From positions 124,001-188,000 of the forward strand of contig JAPDRO010000028.1 in NCBI GenBank assembly GCA_030247885.1: a DNA stretch of 64,000 bases, in the 5' to 3' direction. Positions 10,246 through 20,913 of the stretch are shown one piece after another; the stretch's first letter is position 1; each line of letters opens with the position of its first letter. The notes beneath the pieces were generated by a model that saw only the letters and a list, made by a program, of their open reading frames with translations, was not told the origin of the DNA and did not search any database. The translations under genes were made by a program, and so were the position numbers. This DNA is from Taxawa tesnikishii (nom. ined.). Taxonomy: Eukaryota; Ascomycota; Dothideomycetes; Dothideales.

Positions 10246-13200
10246 TTAGGCAACCCCACCCACAACCAACGCTGCAAGCCCCTCCTCCTCAGCCCTCACC
10301 GTGACCTTGACGGTGACACCGCTCTTCGCGCTAAAGGCCATCCTGACCTGTGCTGCGACCTTACCGCCCTTGACGCTCTTTCCATACACTTTGAGCGTAT
10401 GCGTCGAGTTGTTGAGTGCGATCTCACTGCCCTCGAGCGGCTGCATGGCCAACGTCTTGACGAGCAGCTCGGTGGCATCCGCAATGCTCTTGGCGTTGCC
10501 GAGCTGGAGCGTCTCCTCGGCCTCGTGCTCGTCATCGCTCGGGATGCTGTCGAAGATGTTGTCGAAGGAGCCGGCGAAGGCCGGTAGCACGTAATCGGCG
10601 CCCGTGAGGTCGAGGTCTTCGACTTCGTATTCGTCTTCGTAGCCGCCTTCTTCGGGCTCCTGGGTCGAGGGATCGATTTCCTTGCTCGTGAACTTGAGCA
10701 CGTTTGTGAAGTTTGCGCCGACGAAGGAGCCGTCGGCTGGCCGCTTGAAGGACACGTAAACGGTGCCGGGTTCGTCGGTTTTGAGAAGGGGCGCGGGGAT
10801 GATGAAGTCTTCTTCCAGTGGCTCCGATTCTTCGTCGGCACTGGAGGGTGTGCAGATGACGGAGACGTCGGCGAGGACGGTGTCGGGTAATGTGTTTTTG
10901 ATGTCGAATTGGAGGACGATATGCTCGTTGAACAGATGCTTGAAAAGCGGTCAGCGTGGATCTTGAGGATCTGGGAGAGAAGGCCTACCTTGACAGCGCT
11001 GACGACATATTCGGTCTCGCTTTCTGTTAGTTCGATGACAGCGCTGCTCTTCAATACACCGCCATACGCCGCAAGCTCGGGAATGGCTTGAAGCTGTTGG
11101 GCGTACTTCTGGGCAGCTGCGGTTGCCGAGGCAGCAGCGTCTGCGGCACCTTTGGCAGATGGCTTTGGCCCTGCAGAGGGTGCCTTGAGGGTAGGAGTAG
11201 CGGTGGTGAGCTTCTTCGTGCGGTCCTCGGCCAGAGACTGTTCCCGGGTGACGACTGGAACGGAGGAGAGATCGAAGGGCTCGGAGAAAGCGGCCTTTCC
11301 TTCGGCCGTGACGTACATGACCAGTTGGTGCTCAAGGACAGGTAACGAGAACATCGAGTCTGTGTGTCGACATGAGTCAAGCTCGGGAACCAAGCACTGC
11401 TTAGAGACTTACCATTCCTGACGAACTTGCTCGCCATGTCGTCATCCTCCTTCATTAACCGGAGGTTCAGAGCGGCGCGATCTCTAACCTCATCTGCGAA
11501 GCATCAGCACATTGCCGTGTTCCTGACAACGCCAATCGTTTCACATACCGTCTGTGTCATCAAGGCATCTCCTGAGCAGCACCTCGACCGAGCGCTTGGT
11601 GTGAGGGTCTTTTTGTCCCTGGAACAAGGATGGTTAGAATGACGGCCGACATGCATAGCAGCATAACACAAAACGCTTACCACGCCAAACTTGGCAAGAG
11701 CTGTTACCGCAGCGGCCCGGACAATGGCGTTCTCCAGCACAACGCGGTTGTAGATGTAGCGGATGTACTTGGTTGGCTGGACGGTCTTGGGACCCTCCAT
11801 ACCGAGCAGGTGCAAGATCCGTACTGCCAGTTTTGTGAATTCACAGTCCTCAATGAACTCGCAGAGATGTGCCAGAGCTGAAAATCATCAGCATTCAAAC
11901 CCTTGCCGGAAGATAAATCGGAAGTCCCCTACCATCTTCGCGGCTCTCGGGGACGAACTTGATCAGATCGAACATGCTCTCCACCACAGCACGCTTGAAG
12001 TCGTAGCCACCCTCATCGCGCAGAATTCCACTGAGGAACGCCAGCATACCGGCTTGCTTGCTTGGAAACTTTAGGCATAATGTCCGGATGGCTTCCACGA
12101 TTGTGACCTTGAACTCGTCGGTAATGTCGGCCATGAAGCTAGAAATCTGTTTCATGAGGCGATCCACACTCGATTCATTGCCGGTCTTGAGGAGTGTGGT
12201 GATTGCGTATGTTGCGATGGAACGGTTGGAGTTGGAGATAAGAGATTCAATGTCAGGGTTGCATTGCCTCACGGCATCCGGCTTGAACGAGGCAAAGTTG
12301 TGCAATATCCGAATGGCGGCAAACTTGGTGACAGCGCGCGGAGAAGTAAGGAAGAGCTGAAGGACGTGAATGGCCTGCACAACTTCCGCGTCCGTAACAT
12401 CGCGCATGTCGCAGATAGCCTTGGCAGCCTCAATGTTCACGATCTCGCTCTTGTCCCGAAGCCAGCCGTCCAGCAGTTGCATCATAGGTTTCCTCAAGCT
12501 CTGATCCTCCTCGGCCAGCTTCGCGGCCAACCTCACCAGCATCAGTCTTGCGGCTGGACTCTTGACCACTCCGGCAGCGCTGTATTGTTGCACCATCTTG
12601 ACGAGTGCCATCCGGTCGTGCGATCGCATCTGGTAGAGGAGGCCAATTGCATGGTACTGGGTCATGAAGTTCGTGTTCTGAAGTCCATCAGCAGTGCTTC
12701 CGGCACGCATTGCGCGGCCCGACTCACAGATGCAGCCAAGCTCTGACTCGATCCACCGAACCCGAGGGAGAAGCCACCGGAAGACTTGGATGAGGAGGCC
12801 GCTTCCTGCGTTTCGCTCTGCCATCTTCGTACAATATCCCGGGCAATGGGCAGAAGATGGTAGGATGAAACTAGGGCTGCGGAGGATACGGAGGGGTCTT
12901 GTCGACAATGGCGGTCTTGATGTTCCGCTCAATGGCTTGTACGGTGGATGCCTGATCCGTTCTTAGCATTCGATCCACCATCTTACCCCCACCAGCAGAC
13001 ACATACGTCTATTATACGGCACAGTGCTCTTATGGCATTTGCCCTGTACACCACATCGCTTCCCACGGCTGTATCCTTCATTATGCTGCTAGTGACCATG
13101 ATGACATCCTCAGCGGTATGCGCCAGCTCCTTGATGGCAAGGTAGACCATCTGGCGGAGGGAGGCATCTTTGTTTTGGAAGAGCTTCGAGATGCCGAAGA

Positions 13201-13443
13201 AGAGGGTCGTCGCTTCATTCGTAGGGAACTTCTCGCCGGTGAAAAGCAGGAGGGCAATCTTAGTCAAGAGTATGCGACATCTCCGGGGCGATATGGGCGA
13301 TGTGTTGAATACACGGGCTGCAAAGCAATGGTAAGCCGTGTGTAGCGGTTCGTTGGCAAGGTGCATTTACCCTCCTGGAAGACGCTGGTGCGGTCGACCT
13401 TGACAATGGTGCCGTCGTCCTCGTCCTTCTTGTTGTAGCTCAT
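10246..13443 (-). CDS. SEC21: Coatomer (COPI) subunit gamma
   Basis: About eight exons. The N-terminus is [20 protein letters not shown], followed by the adaptin-like HEAT trunk ([80 protein letters not shown]), an Ala/Lys-rich hinge, and the gamma-COP appendage ending ...[18 protein letters not shown] coats Golgi vesicles for retrograde transport to the ER; gamma binds ArfGAP and cargo dilysine signals. Exons 13443-13371, 13317-13007, 12951-12728 and 12677-11933 are well placed. Exon 3 has 224 nt and changes frame at a C4 run (plus-strand G4 12893-12896): ...DKTP must lead into [13 protein letters not shown], and one added base makes the exon an exact 225. As SEC21 is essential in yeast, an assembly error is likely. 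Confidence 0.95.
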
Positions 13444-14382
13444 GTTTGCGGTGGTGGACTGGCAACCATGTAAATTAATTCAATTAATTCAGTCGACGAC
13501 ACCTTTGACCCTGTATGTTGCTAACCCCGTGCGCCCCCGTGTTAGGACAGCTGGACGTCGGTAGGGCTGAATCGATCCCATCAGATCTGCAACCGAAAGA
13601 ATGGAGAGTTCCGTGTTCCGCGTTCCGTGTTTTGGGCTTACTCGGTACGGCTTAGCAGGAGGCATCAACTCCAGACTTCAGGAGATCCCTGTTGATGGCC
13701 GATCGTTGGCTGTCCTCCAACCCTGAAATCCACAGCGCGCTTGCAGCCCGTTCCTGGCCTGACTTACTGTGCTGCCGTTCTGCCTCGGCTTGCATTCTTG
13801 AGGGACGGCTTTGTCGCTTCATGCGTGCTATCGGCATCTGCCTTGTTTGCTTGCCTTGCTCCGCCGCATGTCATCGTCCTCATATTCGTACGACGGTGGG
13901 TGATTGGCCAAGGAAAGAGGGGCCGACGTAGCTGCTGCACTTCCCGCAACTCCTCGTCATCTTTGTGGAGGGAGGGGAAGGTGAGCGCTATCCGCAAATG
14001 TCGAGTCGGCGCCCGTCCGTGGCATGTTCGCCTCAGTGTTTCATCTGCCGCAAATGCACTGTGGGGGAAAAGCATCCCGATGTCACGGTTGTCGATGCAA
14101 TCATCTTGGTTTGGCCCGTGAAAGCGGTCACTGCTCAGCTATAAATCCCAGTCATGCCCGCCCAGTGGCCGGCGATCAGGGCAGGTTCCTATTGTCGATT
14201 CACAGCCAAGGTCTTGTGTTGAATGCTTGTCGTGCAGTGCCGAAGAACTATACCAAAGGACTACTGACTTGCTCGTTCGCACGATTGTCCCTTGCGCCCT
14301 ACCAGATCTCAAAACTAGCTTTTGGCTTCCTCCATTTCCTCCTCTAGCGCGACGCATCTCGACAACTTCCGCATCAACAACA
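13444..14382. other. Divergent intergenic region, SEC21 / lactonase
   Basis: The 0.94 kb between two divergent starts shows no gene. AATTAATTCAATTAATTCA near 13475-13493, close to the SEC21 start, is an AT-rich direct repeat that may be promoter sequence. Confidence 0.4.
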
Positions 14383-15690
14383 ATGACCGCAACGGCCCTT
14401 CTTCTCGCTCTGGCAGCGCCTCTCTGCTCTGCAACGAACCTCTTCGTCTCTTCCTATGCTGGCAACATCACCTCTCTCTCCTTGACGGAAAGCGGTGGTA
14501 ATTACAACCTTGAGAAGACCTTCTACAACCCCGGATGCGCCCCAAATCCTTCCTGGTTGACCTTGGATGTCGACCGAGGCGAGCTTTACTGCTTGGACGA
14601 AGGTCTCACAGTCCCGAATGGAACGCTCAGCTCCTACCTCGTCAACCCCGACGGCAGCCTCAAACAGGTTCAGAAAGCCGACACCGTCAGTGGGCCGGTG
14701 AGCGGTGTCATTTTCGGAAACCCGTCTGGCAACCGCTCCATTGCTCTCGCCCATTAGTAAGTCATGGCAACCGCATCGCGTATCTTCCACACTAATTGTT
14801 CCTGCAGCACCGGCAGCGCAGTAAGCAGCTGGTCTCTCGACACCAACGGCACCGGAAGCTTCAGCTTCAATCAGGACATCCTCTTCAATCTATCCCAACC
14901 CGGACCAAACGCAGCCCGCCAGGACGCCCCTCACGAGCACGAGGCAATCCTCGACCCTACCGGCCAATACATTCTAGTCCCAGACCTCGGCGCTGACCTG
15001 GTACGCGTGTTCTGCTTCGACGATGACGGCATTCTAGTAGAACATGCCCCGCTCAAGGTCGTTCCCGGTTCCGGACCACGTCACGCGGCCTTCTACAACC
15101 CGTACGGTGTCGCCTGCGAAAACTGCACATCGTTTCTGTATGTGGTCACAGAGCTCGCCAACACCGTGACCGGATACGCCGTCACGTACCCTCCACAAGG
15201 CGGCTTGAGCTTCAAGCAAGTGTACACCAGCAGCGTTTATGGCAACCTGACTTTGCCTTCTGGCAATGCTGCGGCCGAGATCGCCGTTTCCGTAAGTGCA
15301 TCTGATACACTGCAATGTTCCTACTCCATGCAAGTACTGACCACTTACCAGCCCGACAACCGCTTCCTCGTCATCTCCAACCGCAACAACACCTCCTTCC
15401 AGATCGCCAACCCAGATACCACCAACTCGACCAAGATCGCATCGGACTCTCTGTCCACGTTCGAGCTGCACCAGAACGGCTCTCTGGCCTTTAAGCAGCT
15501 GTGGCCCGCGGGTGGATCGTACCCTAGGCAGTTCTCCATGAACAGAGTCGGTGATCTTATTGCTGTTGGCTTGCAATATTCCAGCGCTGTAGTCATCATG
15601 GCCAGGGATGTTCCGAGTGGATTGATTGGCAAGCCGGTTGCGAGGGCGGAGATTGACGGACAGGTGACTTGTGTTGTGTGGGATCAGTAG
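14383..15690 (+). CDS. Secreted lactonase, 6-phosphogluconolactonase-like seven-bladed propeller
   Basis: Exons 14383-14756, 14808-15291 and 15352-15690 give 398 aa. A signal peptide (MTATALLLALAAPLCSATN) is followed by repeats of the YbhE/lactonase-type beta propeller: NLFVSSYAGNITSLSL, APNPSWLTLDVDRGELYCLD, DAPHEHEAILDPTGQYILVP and GPRHAAFYNPYG. The H-E-H and PRH segments line the family's active face. Relatives include muconate-lactonising enzymes and YbhE-type lactonases; the secretion signal argues against a pentose-phosphate role and for an extracellular lactone or carboxylate. Several N-x-S/T sites support secretion. Reading through intron 2 keeps frame, so splicing there is inferred from the strong GTAAGT and CAG sites. 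The substrate is not known. Confidence 0.85.
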
Positions 15691-15988
15691 ATAGCATTGA
15701 CGCGCTCGTCTTTCGCGCCATGGCACTCGAGATGTACAGCATATAGCGTCGTTGGAAATGCATTTCGAAACGCACTGGGCCATTCTTCCAAACCACGTTT
15801 GCCTGCCTTGAGGTTCGTTCCTTCTCAACCAGCGTAGCCCCTCGCTTGTTTTACCGCTTCGAGAAAGACACCTCCGAGGTCCGCAGTTGAACTTGAACTT
15901 CATCCTCCGCGACGACGATGATCGACTTCCTGTTTCGTTGCGTGCACACCTGCTCGTCCTTCATAATACCCGGCCGCGCTACACAACT

Positions 15989-17535
15989 ATGGGAAAGAGG
16001 AAAAGGAACAACAGGAGCGGCGCGGCGTCTAGAGAGCATAACACGAACCGCACCAACAATGCTCCAGCAACCATGGCGGGCCGCCGACAAGTTTCGTACG
16101 AAGACATCGACAATGCACCCGCCTCAACATCCGCTCCAGAACCCAAGCGTCGCCAGATCTCATACGCGAGTTCTGACGAGGACAATGCGCCGACTTCAGA
16201 GCCCAGACAACCCATACCAGACAACTCCCCGAAAAAGCGCAACGACTCATCTAGAGTGCAACAACGCGTTGACCCGAACTATGGCCAGATGAGCGCACTT
16301 CCGCTGGGCGACTATGACGACGAGCCCTTCTACGGTCCTGCAAACGATGGTATGGATTATCTGCGTATGGTCAGGTAAGCACACCTCCACCTCACGCCTG
16401 CGGCAACCGTTAACTTTTGAGAAGCTGTCATGGCTGACAGCGCGATTCCAGGTCCGAAGCACGACAAGTGCCGCACGTAGTGACTGCACCAAGGAACGCC
16501 CAACCCACAGAGAGCTACGAGGGACAAGAGGAGGAGGAGGAGGGGCATGAGGGGTACGAGGACTACGGCCACGGATACTACGACGAGGACGAGGACGAGC
16601 AAGGCTATTACTCGGACGGCGCGTACGTAGCCCGGCCCGCATTTCCAGAGGGCGGCGCGGAAGGGCCACGGCGCTCTCGCGATCCGCAGGAGACTTACTA
16701 CACCGCCCTGCTGGCACGCTACCACGCTCATCGCACTGCCCTTGCGAAGCCACCCTTGGCCGGCGCAGTCGACGCTCTGGACCAGCATCACCCCATCAGC
16801 TTCCCCCACCGCAACAAACAAGCAGCCAAACACTGGCGACAAGCCCTCGTTGAAACAACGCCGTCTCCGGTTCAACTAGCGTCCATGGACAATGAGGCCG
16901 TATTGCGGCTTCTCGAACTGGCACAAGGGAAATTGCAACTGTCGGGTAACAAGCGGGAGAACCTGAATGGCAACCTCAGTCTCTGGTTCTGGGGCCTGCT
17001 CGGACGGTTAGGAGATCCGGGCGTTTTGAACAACAGCGACATTGGCCTCGTCAGGGGTATAGCAAAGACGGCGGATTGGGTTGGCTTGAGGTACCGGAAG
17101 ATGGCCGCGGCGCAGGATGGCGGCGTCGATGAGGAGGAGGAGGGAAACGACGGTGACGAGGAGGAAAGAGCGGGAAACAAGAGCAGCGAGGATGAGGCAC
17201 ATGAGGAGGAAGAGCGGCAGCGAAACACCAGCAGCGAGGACGAGGCGCCTCGACCGCGGCGGCCAGCGAAGCCACGACAGGGCCCATCTGTCACAGCATC
17301 TGCGGCCGGCGCTGCCAACGAGGACGACGTCTTCACCAGTCTCGCCGAGGCCCTCGCCAGCGATGCGCCCCCGACCGCCATCGGGCCCCGCGCACCAGAG
17401 CAGGAGGAGACGAGCGGTGGAAACGAAGCCGTGCCGAACGCCAACAGCGTTGCCACGCTCGACATGATCATCACCGTGGCTGGAGAGTTCTACGGGCAGA
17501 GAGACCTGCTAGCCAAGCGGACGAGATGGATTTGA
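15989..17535 (+). CDS. Gemin2/SIP1-like SMN-complex protein
   Basis: Exons 15989-16374 and 16452-17535, 489 aa. Three blocks match Gemin2 in order: DYLRMVRSEARQVPHVV (human EYLRRVQIEAAQCPDVV), a central LSLWFWGLLGRLGDP helix with IGLVRGIAKTADWVGLRYR, and a closing TLDMIITVAGEFYGQRDLL (human SRYFDQRDLA). Gemin2 holds the Sm ring during snRNP assembly, with SMN as partner, in the cytoplasm. Between the blocks this version has unusually long acidic inserts (EEEEEGHEGYEDYGHGYY; EEEEGNDGDEEERAG) and two copies of an SSEDEA-type motif at about residues 375-400, which look like casein-kinase-2 sites. The first ~110 residues are basic and low complexity. The family call rests on pattern recall and is good but not proven. 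Confidence 0.72.
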
Positions 17536-18246
17536 GGCGTCGAGCCCCGAAACACAAAGGTGGCTTGATTTGCACTGGATTCGGGTTTGCCGAACGGGTG
17601 GCGGAAGATGAACAGCAGCGTTATAAACACAATACGAGGCGAAAAGACGTGCCTGAGAAAGCAGAACGGGTGGTGGGAAGGGGGGCCGGGGGCCGCGACC
17701 GTGATCTTTGGTCCCCGCCAACTTTAATCTAGGCTATATCGCAGCAGAGTTCTCAACATTCCCTTTCTATCCCAGCTTCGTCTCTGACCTCGTGCGCGCC
17801 GAGTTCCAAACGCCAGCTTTCCGCTCCTCCCCCCACCGCTGCTTGAGATGGCGGTGACGGCACACCCATCCCCTTCGTCTTTGCGAGCAGGATCGCCATG
17901 CGCCCCAACCCGCCGATCCCAACAATGCTAACGCAGTTTACTGGGGACGGTGTCTGCGGCTCTCAGGGCCTCGTAGGTCAAGGCGCACGCGCACATGAAC
18001 GGGCCCACGTACAGGAAGGGGACGAAAAGGAAGAATGCGGTAGTCGAGGTCGGAAGAGGCGCAATATCGGCGGTCAGCCGTCTAGACAAGAGGGGCACGG
18101 GTGACCGCCGGAACCGGGAGCGGTCGGACTCGAACGGCACGAGTGAAAAGCTGCAAGAAAACAGCAAAGGGAGTCGGAGCGGGTTGGGACGGAAGCCGGC
18201 AACGGGGAATGGAGGGAGAGAGGTGGAGGGAGGACAAGGAGGAGTA

Positions 18247-18330
18247 GAAGAAGAAGAAGAAGAAGAAGAAGAAGAAGAAGAAGAAGAAGAAGAAGAAGAA
18301 GAAGAAGAAGAAGAAGAAGAAGAAGAAGAA
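18247..18330 (+). repeat. (GAA)28 microsatellite
   Basis: Twenty-eight uninterrupted GAA units, inside the alcohol dehydrogenase remnant. On the minus strand it reads TTC. Confidence 0.97.
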
Positions 18331-18677
18331 GGAAATATACGGAGTGATGGCCCATTTGCGGGATCGCAGGTTAAAAGATCTAATGATTGTGTTTTTTGAG
18401 AAAAGCGGATAGAGATCCAGTGTGCGACGCCGTCTGCTTCCTCCAGAAAGTCAATGGGAGCAGTGACGGCAAGACAACTCACCCCCAATCAACTTCGATC
18501 TCCCGCCTTCGTACCCCTTCACAGCCTCTCCGGCTCTTTCGATAAACCTGACCCCTTCATGTCCGAGGCCAGATCCTTTCTCTTTCGCATGAACATCCGT
18601 ATAGCAGATGCCGGATTGCGTAGTTTTGATTATACCCTCATCGAGGCTGAGTTTTCTATTTGTTGCTTTCTTGGGGG

Positions 18678-18734
18678 TCTTCTTCTTCTTCTTCTTCTTC
18701 TTCTTCTTCTTCTTCTTCTTCTTCTTCTTCTTCT
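18678..18734 (+). repeat. (TCT)19 microsatellite, complement of the GAA tract
   Basis: Nineteen TCT units 347 bp downstream of the GAA tract and in opposite orientation to it, so the two can pair in a single strand. It lies in the 5' part of the dehydrogenase remnant, where it reads as poly-Lys. Confidence 0.97.
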
Positions 18735-19022
18735 CTGCGTCGAAGTAAAACGTTGCAACTTCGTGAACGTTACTGTCACCTGACATAGCGCCGGCCGTGG
18801 AGTGGCAGGCAGATGTTCAAGATAGAGGTCGAAGGGAGCGCCGGGGAAGACGCTGGGCGGGGTGCGGGACGGGGTTGGTTCGGTGCATGACACTGCAGAG
18901 CATAGGCAAATTGCACGACGATTGTAGGTTCTTAAAGCGGTGTTTCTCCAAAGATATCGTGGTTTCTTTGGTTGGAGTTGGTCAAGCCATCCTGGAAAAG
19001 TCGTGGTTCTTCGTCGTCATTG

Positions 19023-20288
19023 TCATTCAACTAGACATTCTCGGAACAAGAGACGGATATCAAGAAAGCAAACGCATGCAAGACATCGAAACCTCGGTAG
19101 GCCAGACCACCGAAATTCCAGAGCGATGCCTTCAAGGCTCAAAGATACCATCTGGCTGTCCAACGCGACATGTGAGACGGGAAAAAAGGAATACTTCTCG
19201 CTACGCCAATTGATGGGCAACGCAAACGTCCGTGATCCGAGAATACTCTCATCCTTTTCGTTGACGTGAGTGACTAGCAGCACTTGGCTGACCTTGGCCA
19301 ATTCAGGATCGGGTACAATCTGAGAATGGTCCTCCTCCATGTCTTGAACGACACCTTCGATGTTACTGACGATGCACCCAAAGACGGATGGTGTCAAACC
19401 CTCGCCGGACAGAACAACCCGGCGAGCCAAGATGGCGGCATGTGCAACCTTGATGCACCCGGCTGCTGTCCTGTGCGTCATGTTCTTTAGTTGGCGATCG
19501 GTGTGCGCCGTAGAGAAACACCGATCAAGGCAACACTGGTCGCGGAATACGAACCTCAAGTTCTGGAGCGTTCGACAGGTTGCAAAGAGGTTCATCGCAG
19601 CATCGTGTTGGTGGTCACTAACCCTGTGGTTGATCATCCATCTTTTAGCGGGGAGAGGGCGTAAATTCTCGTAATAGCACGCCGGAGGGCACGTCACCTC
19701 AAGTTCGAAGTGTCGTAGACGTGTCGGCAGCTCTGGGTATTGGCGTAACACTTCCTTCACGAAGTCTCTATGTATGTTGCGTTTACCCATTGGATGGTGC
19801 GCCGCGCCATTCAGTGGCTCCGTCCGTGAGGAGAAGATGTTTCTTTCCCAGATGAGCCCACTGGCCTCCTTAGCGATCATCCGGTTCACTCTCAGGATCG
19901 CAGGTGAGAGGCCCACCGGTTGACGCGAGCGAACCTGTGATTATCAGAATCCCCCTAGTCCAAGAGAGCGCAAACGTTGACATACCTCGAGTGAGGAAGG
20001 AAGGTGCTTAGGATAAAGTCTCGTGATGTTGATGGGTTTCGGTGTGATGAGAAGAAGTTGATAGATCATCACTCGGATTTCGGGCGGGAGATCCATAAAC
20101 GGGAAGTAGGTCAGCCGTGGCCGGGTGAGAGGTGGCTTGCTCTTGGCTTGCAAAAGGATTTCATCAAGGACATCCGTTTCCTCTTCATCAAAGACCGATC
20201 CATAGTCGCTATCGTCGTCTGGAAGATGCTCACTAAGCACTTTGCCAGGACTGAAAGAGGCACCATTCTCTCCTAGAAGTGAGCTCAT
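19023..20288 (-). CDS. F-box-like orphan protein
   Basis: Exons 20288-19986 and 19934-19023 (phase 0, GTATGT donor, CACAG acceptor) give 404 aa. The N-terminus is acidic (DDDSDYGSVFDEEETD), followed by FMDLPPEIRVMIYQLLLITP, the Leu-Pro-x-Glu-Ile-x-x-x-Ile-Tyr pattern of the many F-box-like/2EXR proteins of Dothideomycetes. The second exon opens VGLSPAILRVNRMIAKEASGLIWERN, again typical of that group. Such proteins usually recruit substrates to SCF ubiquitin ligases, but targets here cannot be guessed. The last ~25 residues (CLACVCFLDIRLLF) look less protein-like, so the true 3' end may differ. Confidence 0.7.
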
Positions 20289-20913
20289 GATACCTAAGTA
20301 TCTAAGCGATTGTTCTCAATAGGAAGGATTGCATACAGTGTGCTCACTTTCAAACCGAGTCATCTTGATGTGTGTCTTCCGTGGCTTTGTCTGGCCGGTC
20401 TTGTAAACGGCTGAGGGGTTTTGGCTCGTTCCAGCCGTCACTTGGGAGACTGGCTTGCCCGATATGATCGTGTCATGATCGGAACATGGCAGTCCATAAT
20501 CGCTCTTATCCAGTTCGTCCGCATCATCGTCGGACAGTGATGAGACGCAGCCAATCTTTTTCGAGGCGAGATGTTCTTCTTGCCAGTTTCGCGTACTGGG
20601 AGAGTGTTCCACGGCAGTGTCCGTGGCATTGCTACTGCACCTGCATGATCATCAAAATGCGTGCATGATGGTGTTGAACTGAGTCGGCAGTGAATGTTTC
20701 GAGGCAGTATAGTACGCTCGCGACTTCACGTGCACCCTGCAGCTCGGTGCCGGTTAGCAACGGCTGTGGCGTATCGGAGATCTTACCGGCTGAATAATGA
20801 CAGGGTCCATCGGGTCCATCTGCATGCAATTCAGCTCTCAGTAATGTTGAGTAACACATCCTAACACCTCCACCTCCATCTCCAACCTCCACCTCAATTG
20901 CACCACCACAACA
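20289..20913. other. Divergent intergenic region, F-box-like / lipoyl synthase
   Basis: An open minus-strand frame at 20316-20612 lacks an ATG and has an acidic Ser-rich content like the N-terminus of the 19023-20288 gene; it might be an unresolved upstream exon. Otherwise I see only promoter-like sequence. Confidence 0.3.

Larger units (their letters stand above)
17740..18786 (-). pseudogene. Decayed zinc alcohol dehydrogenase (CAD/ADH6-like)
   Basis: Remnants read in order on the minus strand: MSGDSNVHEVATFYFDAE, a poly-Lys tract from a triplet repeat, ATNRKLSLDE, SGICYTDVHAKEKGSGLGHEG (catalytic-zinc region with GHE), ERAGEAVKGYEGG, SCRHCSH, then after a second triplet tract PFMCACALTYEALRAAD and, in another frame, VSIVGIGGLGRMAILLAKTK (NAD(P)-binding GxGGLG). 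In the family the structural zinc motif is CGHCxxC; here the third Cys position is TGA (18451-18453), so a nonsense change removed a zinc ligand. Further frame changes, loss of much of the region between the zinc site and PFMC, and low-complexity sequence make function unlikely. Unlike the single-base homopolymer breaks elsewhere in the window, no single base restores this gene. Confidence 0.72.

Noticed and set aside
10296-11393. 365-codon Ser/Pro-rich frame in SEC21
   Set aside because: Starts in the true SEC21 hinge exon and then runs through an intron into a wrong frame.
16872-17474. Ser-rich minus-strand frame inside Gemin2-like gene
   Set aside because: Mirror of GAG/GAC-rich acidic codons; no independent evidence.
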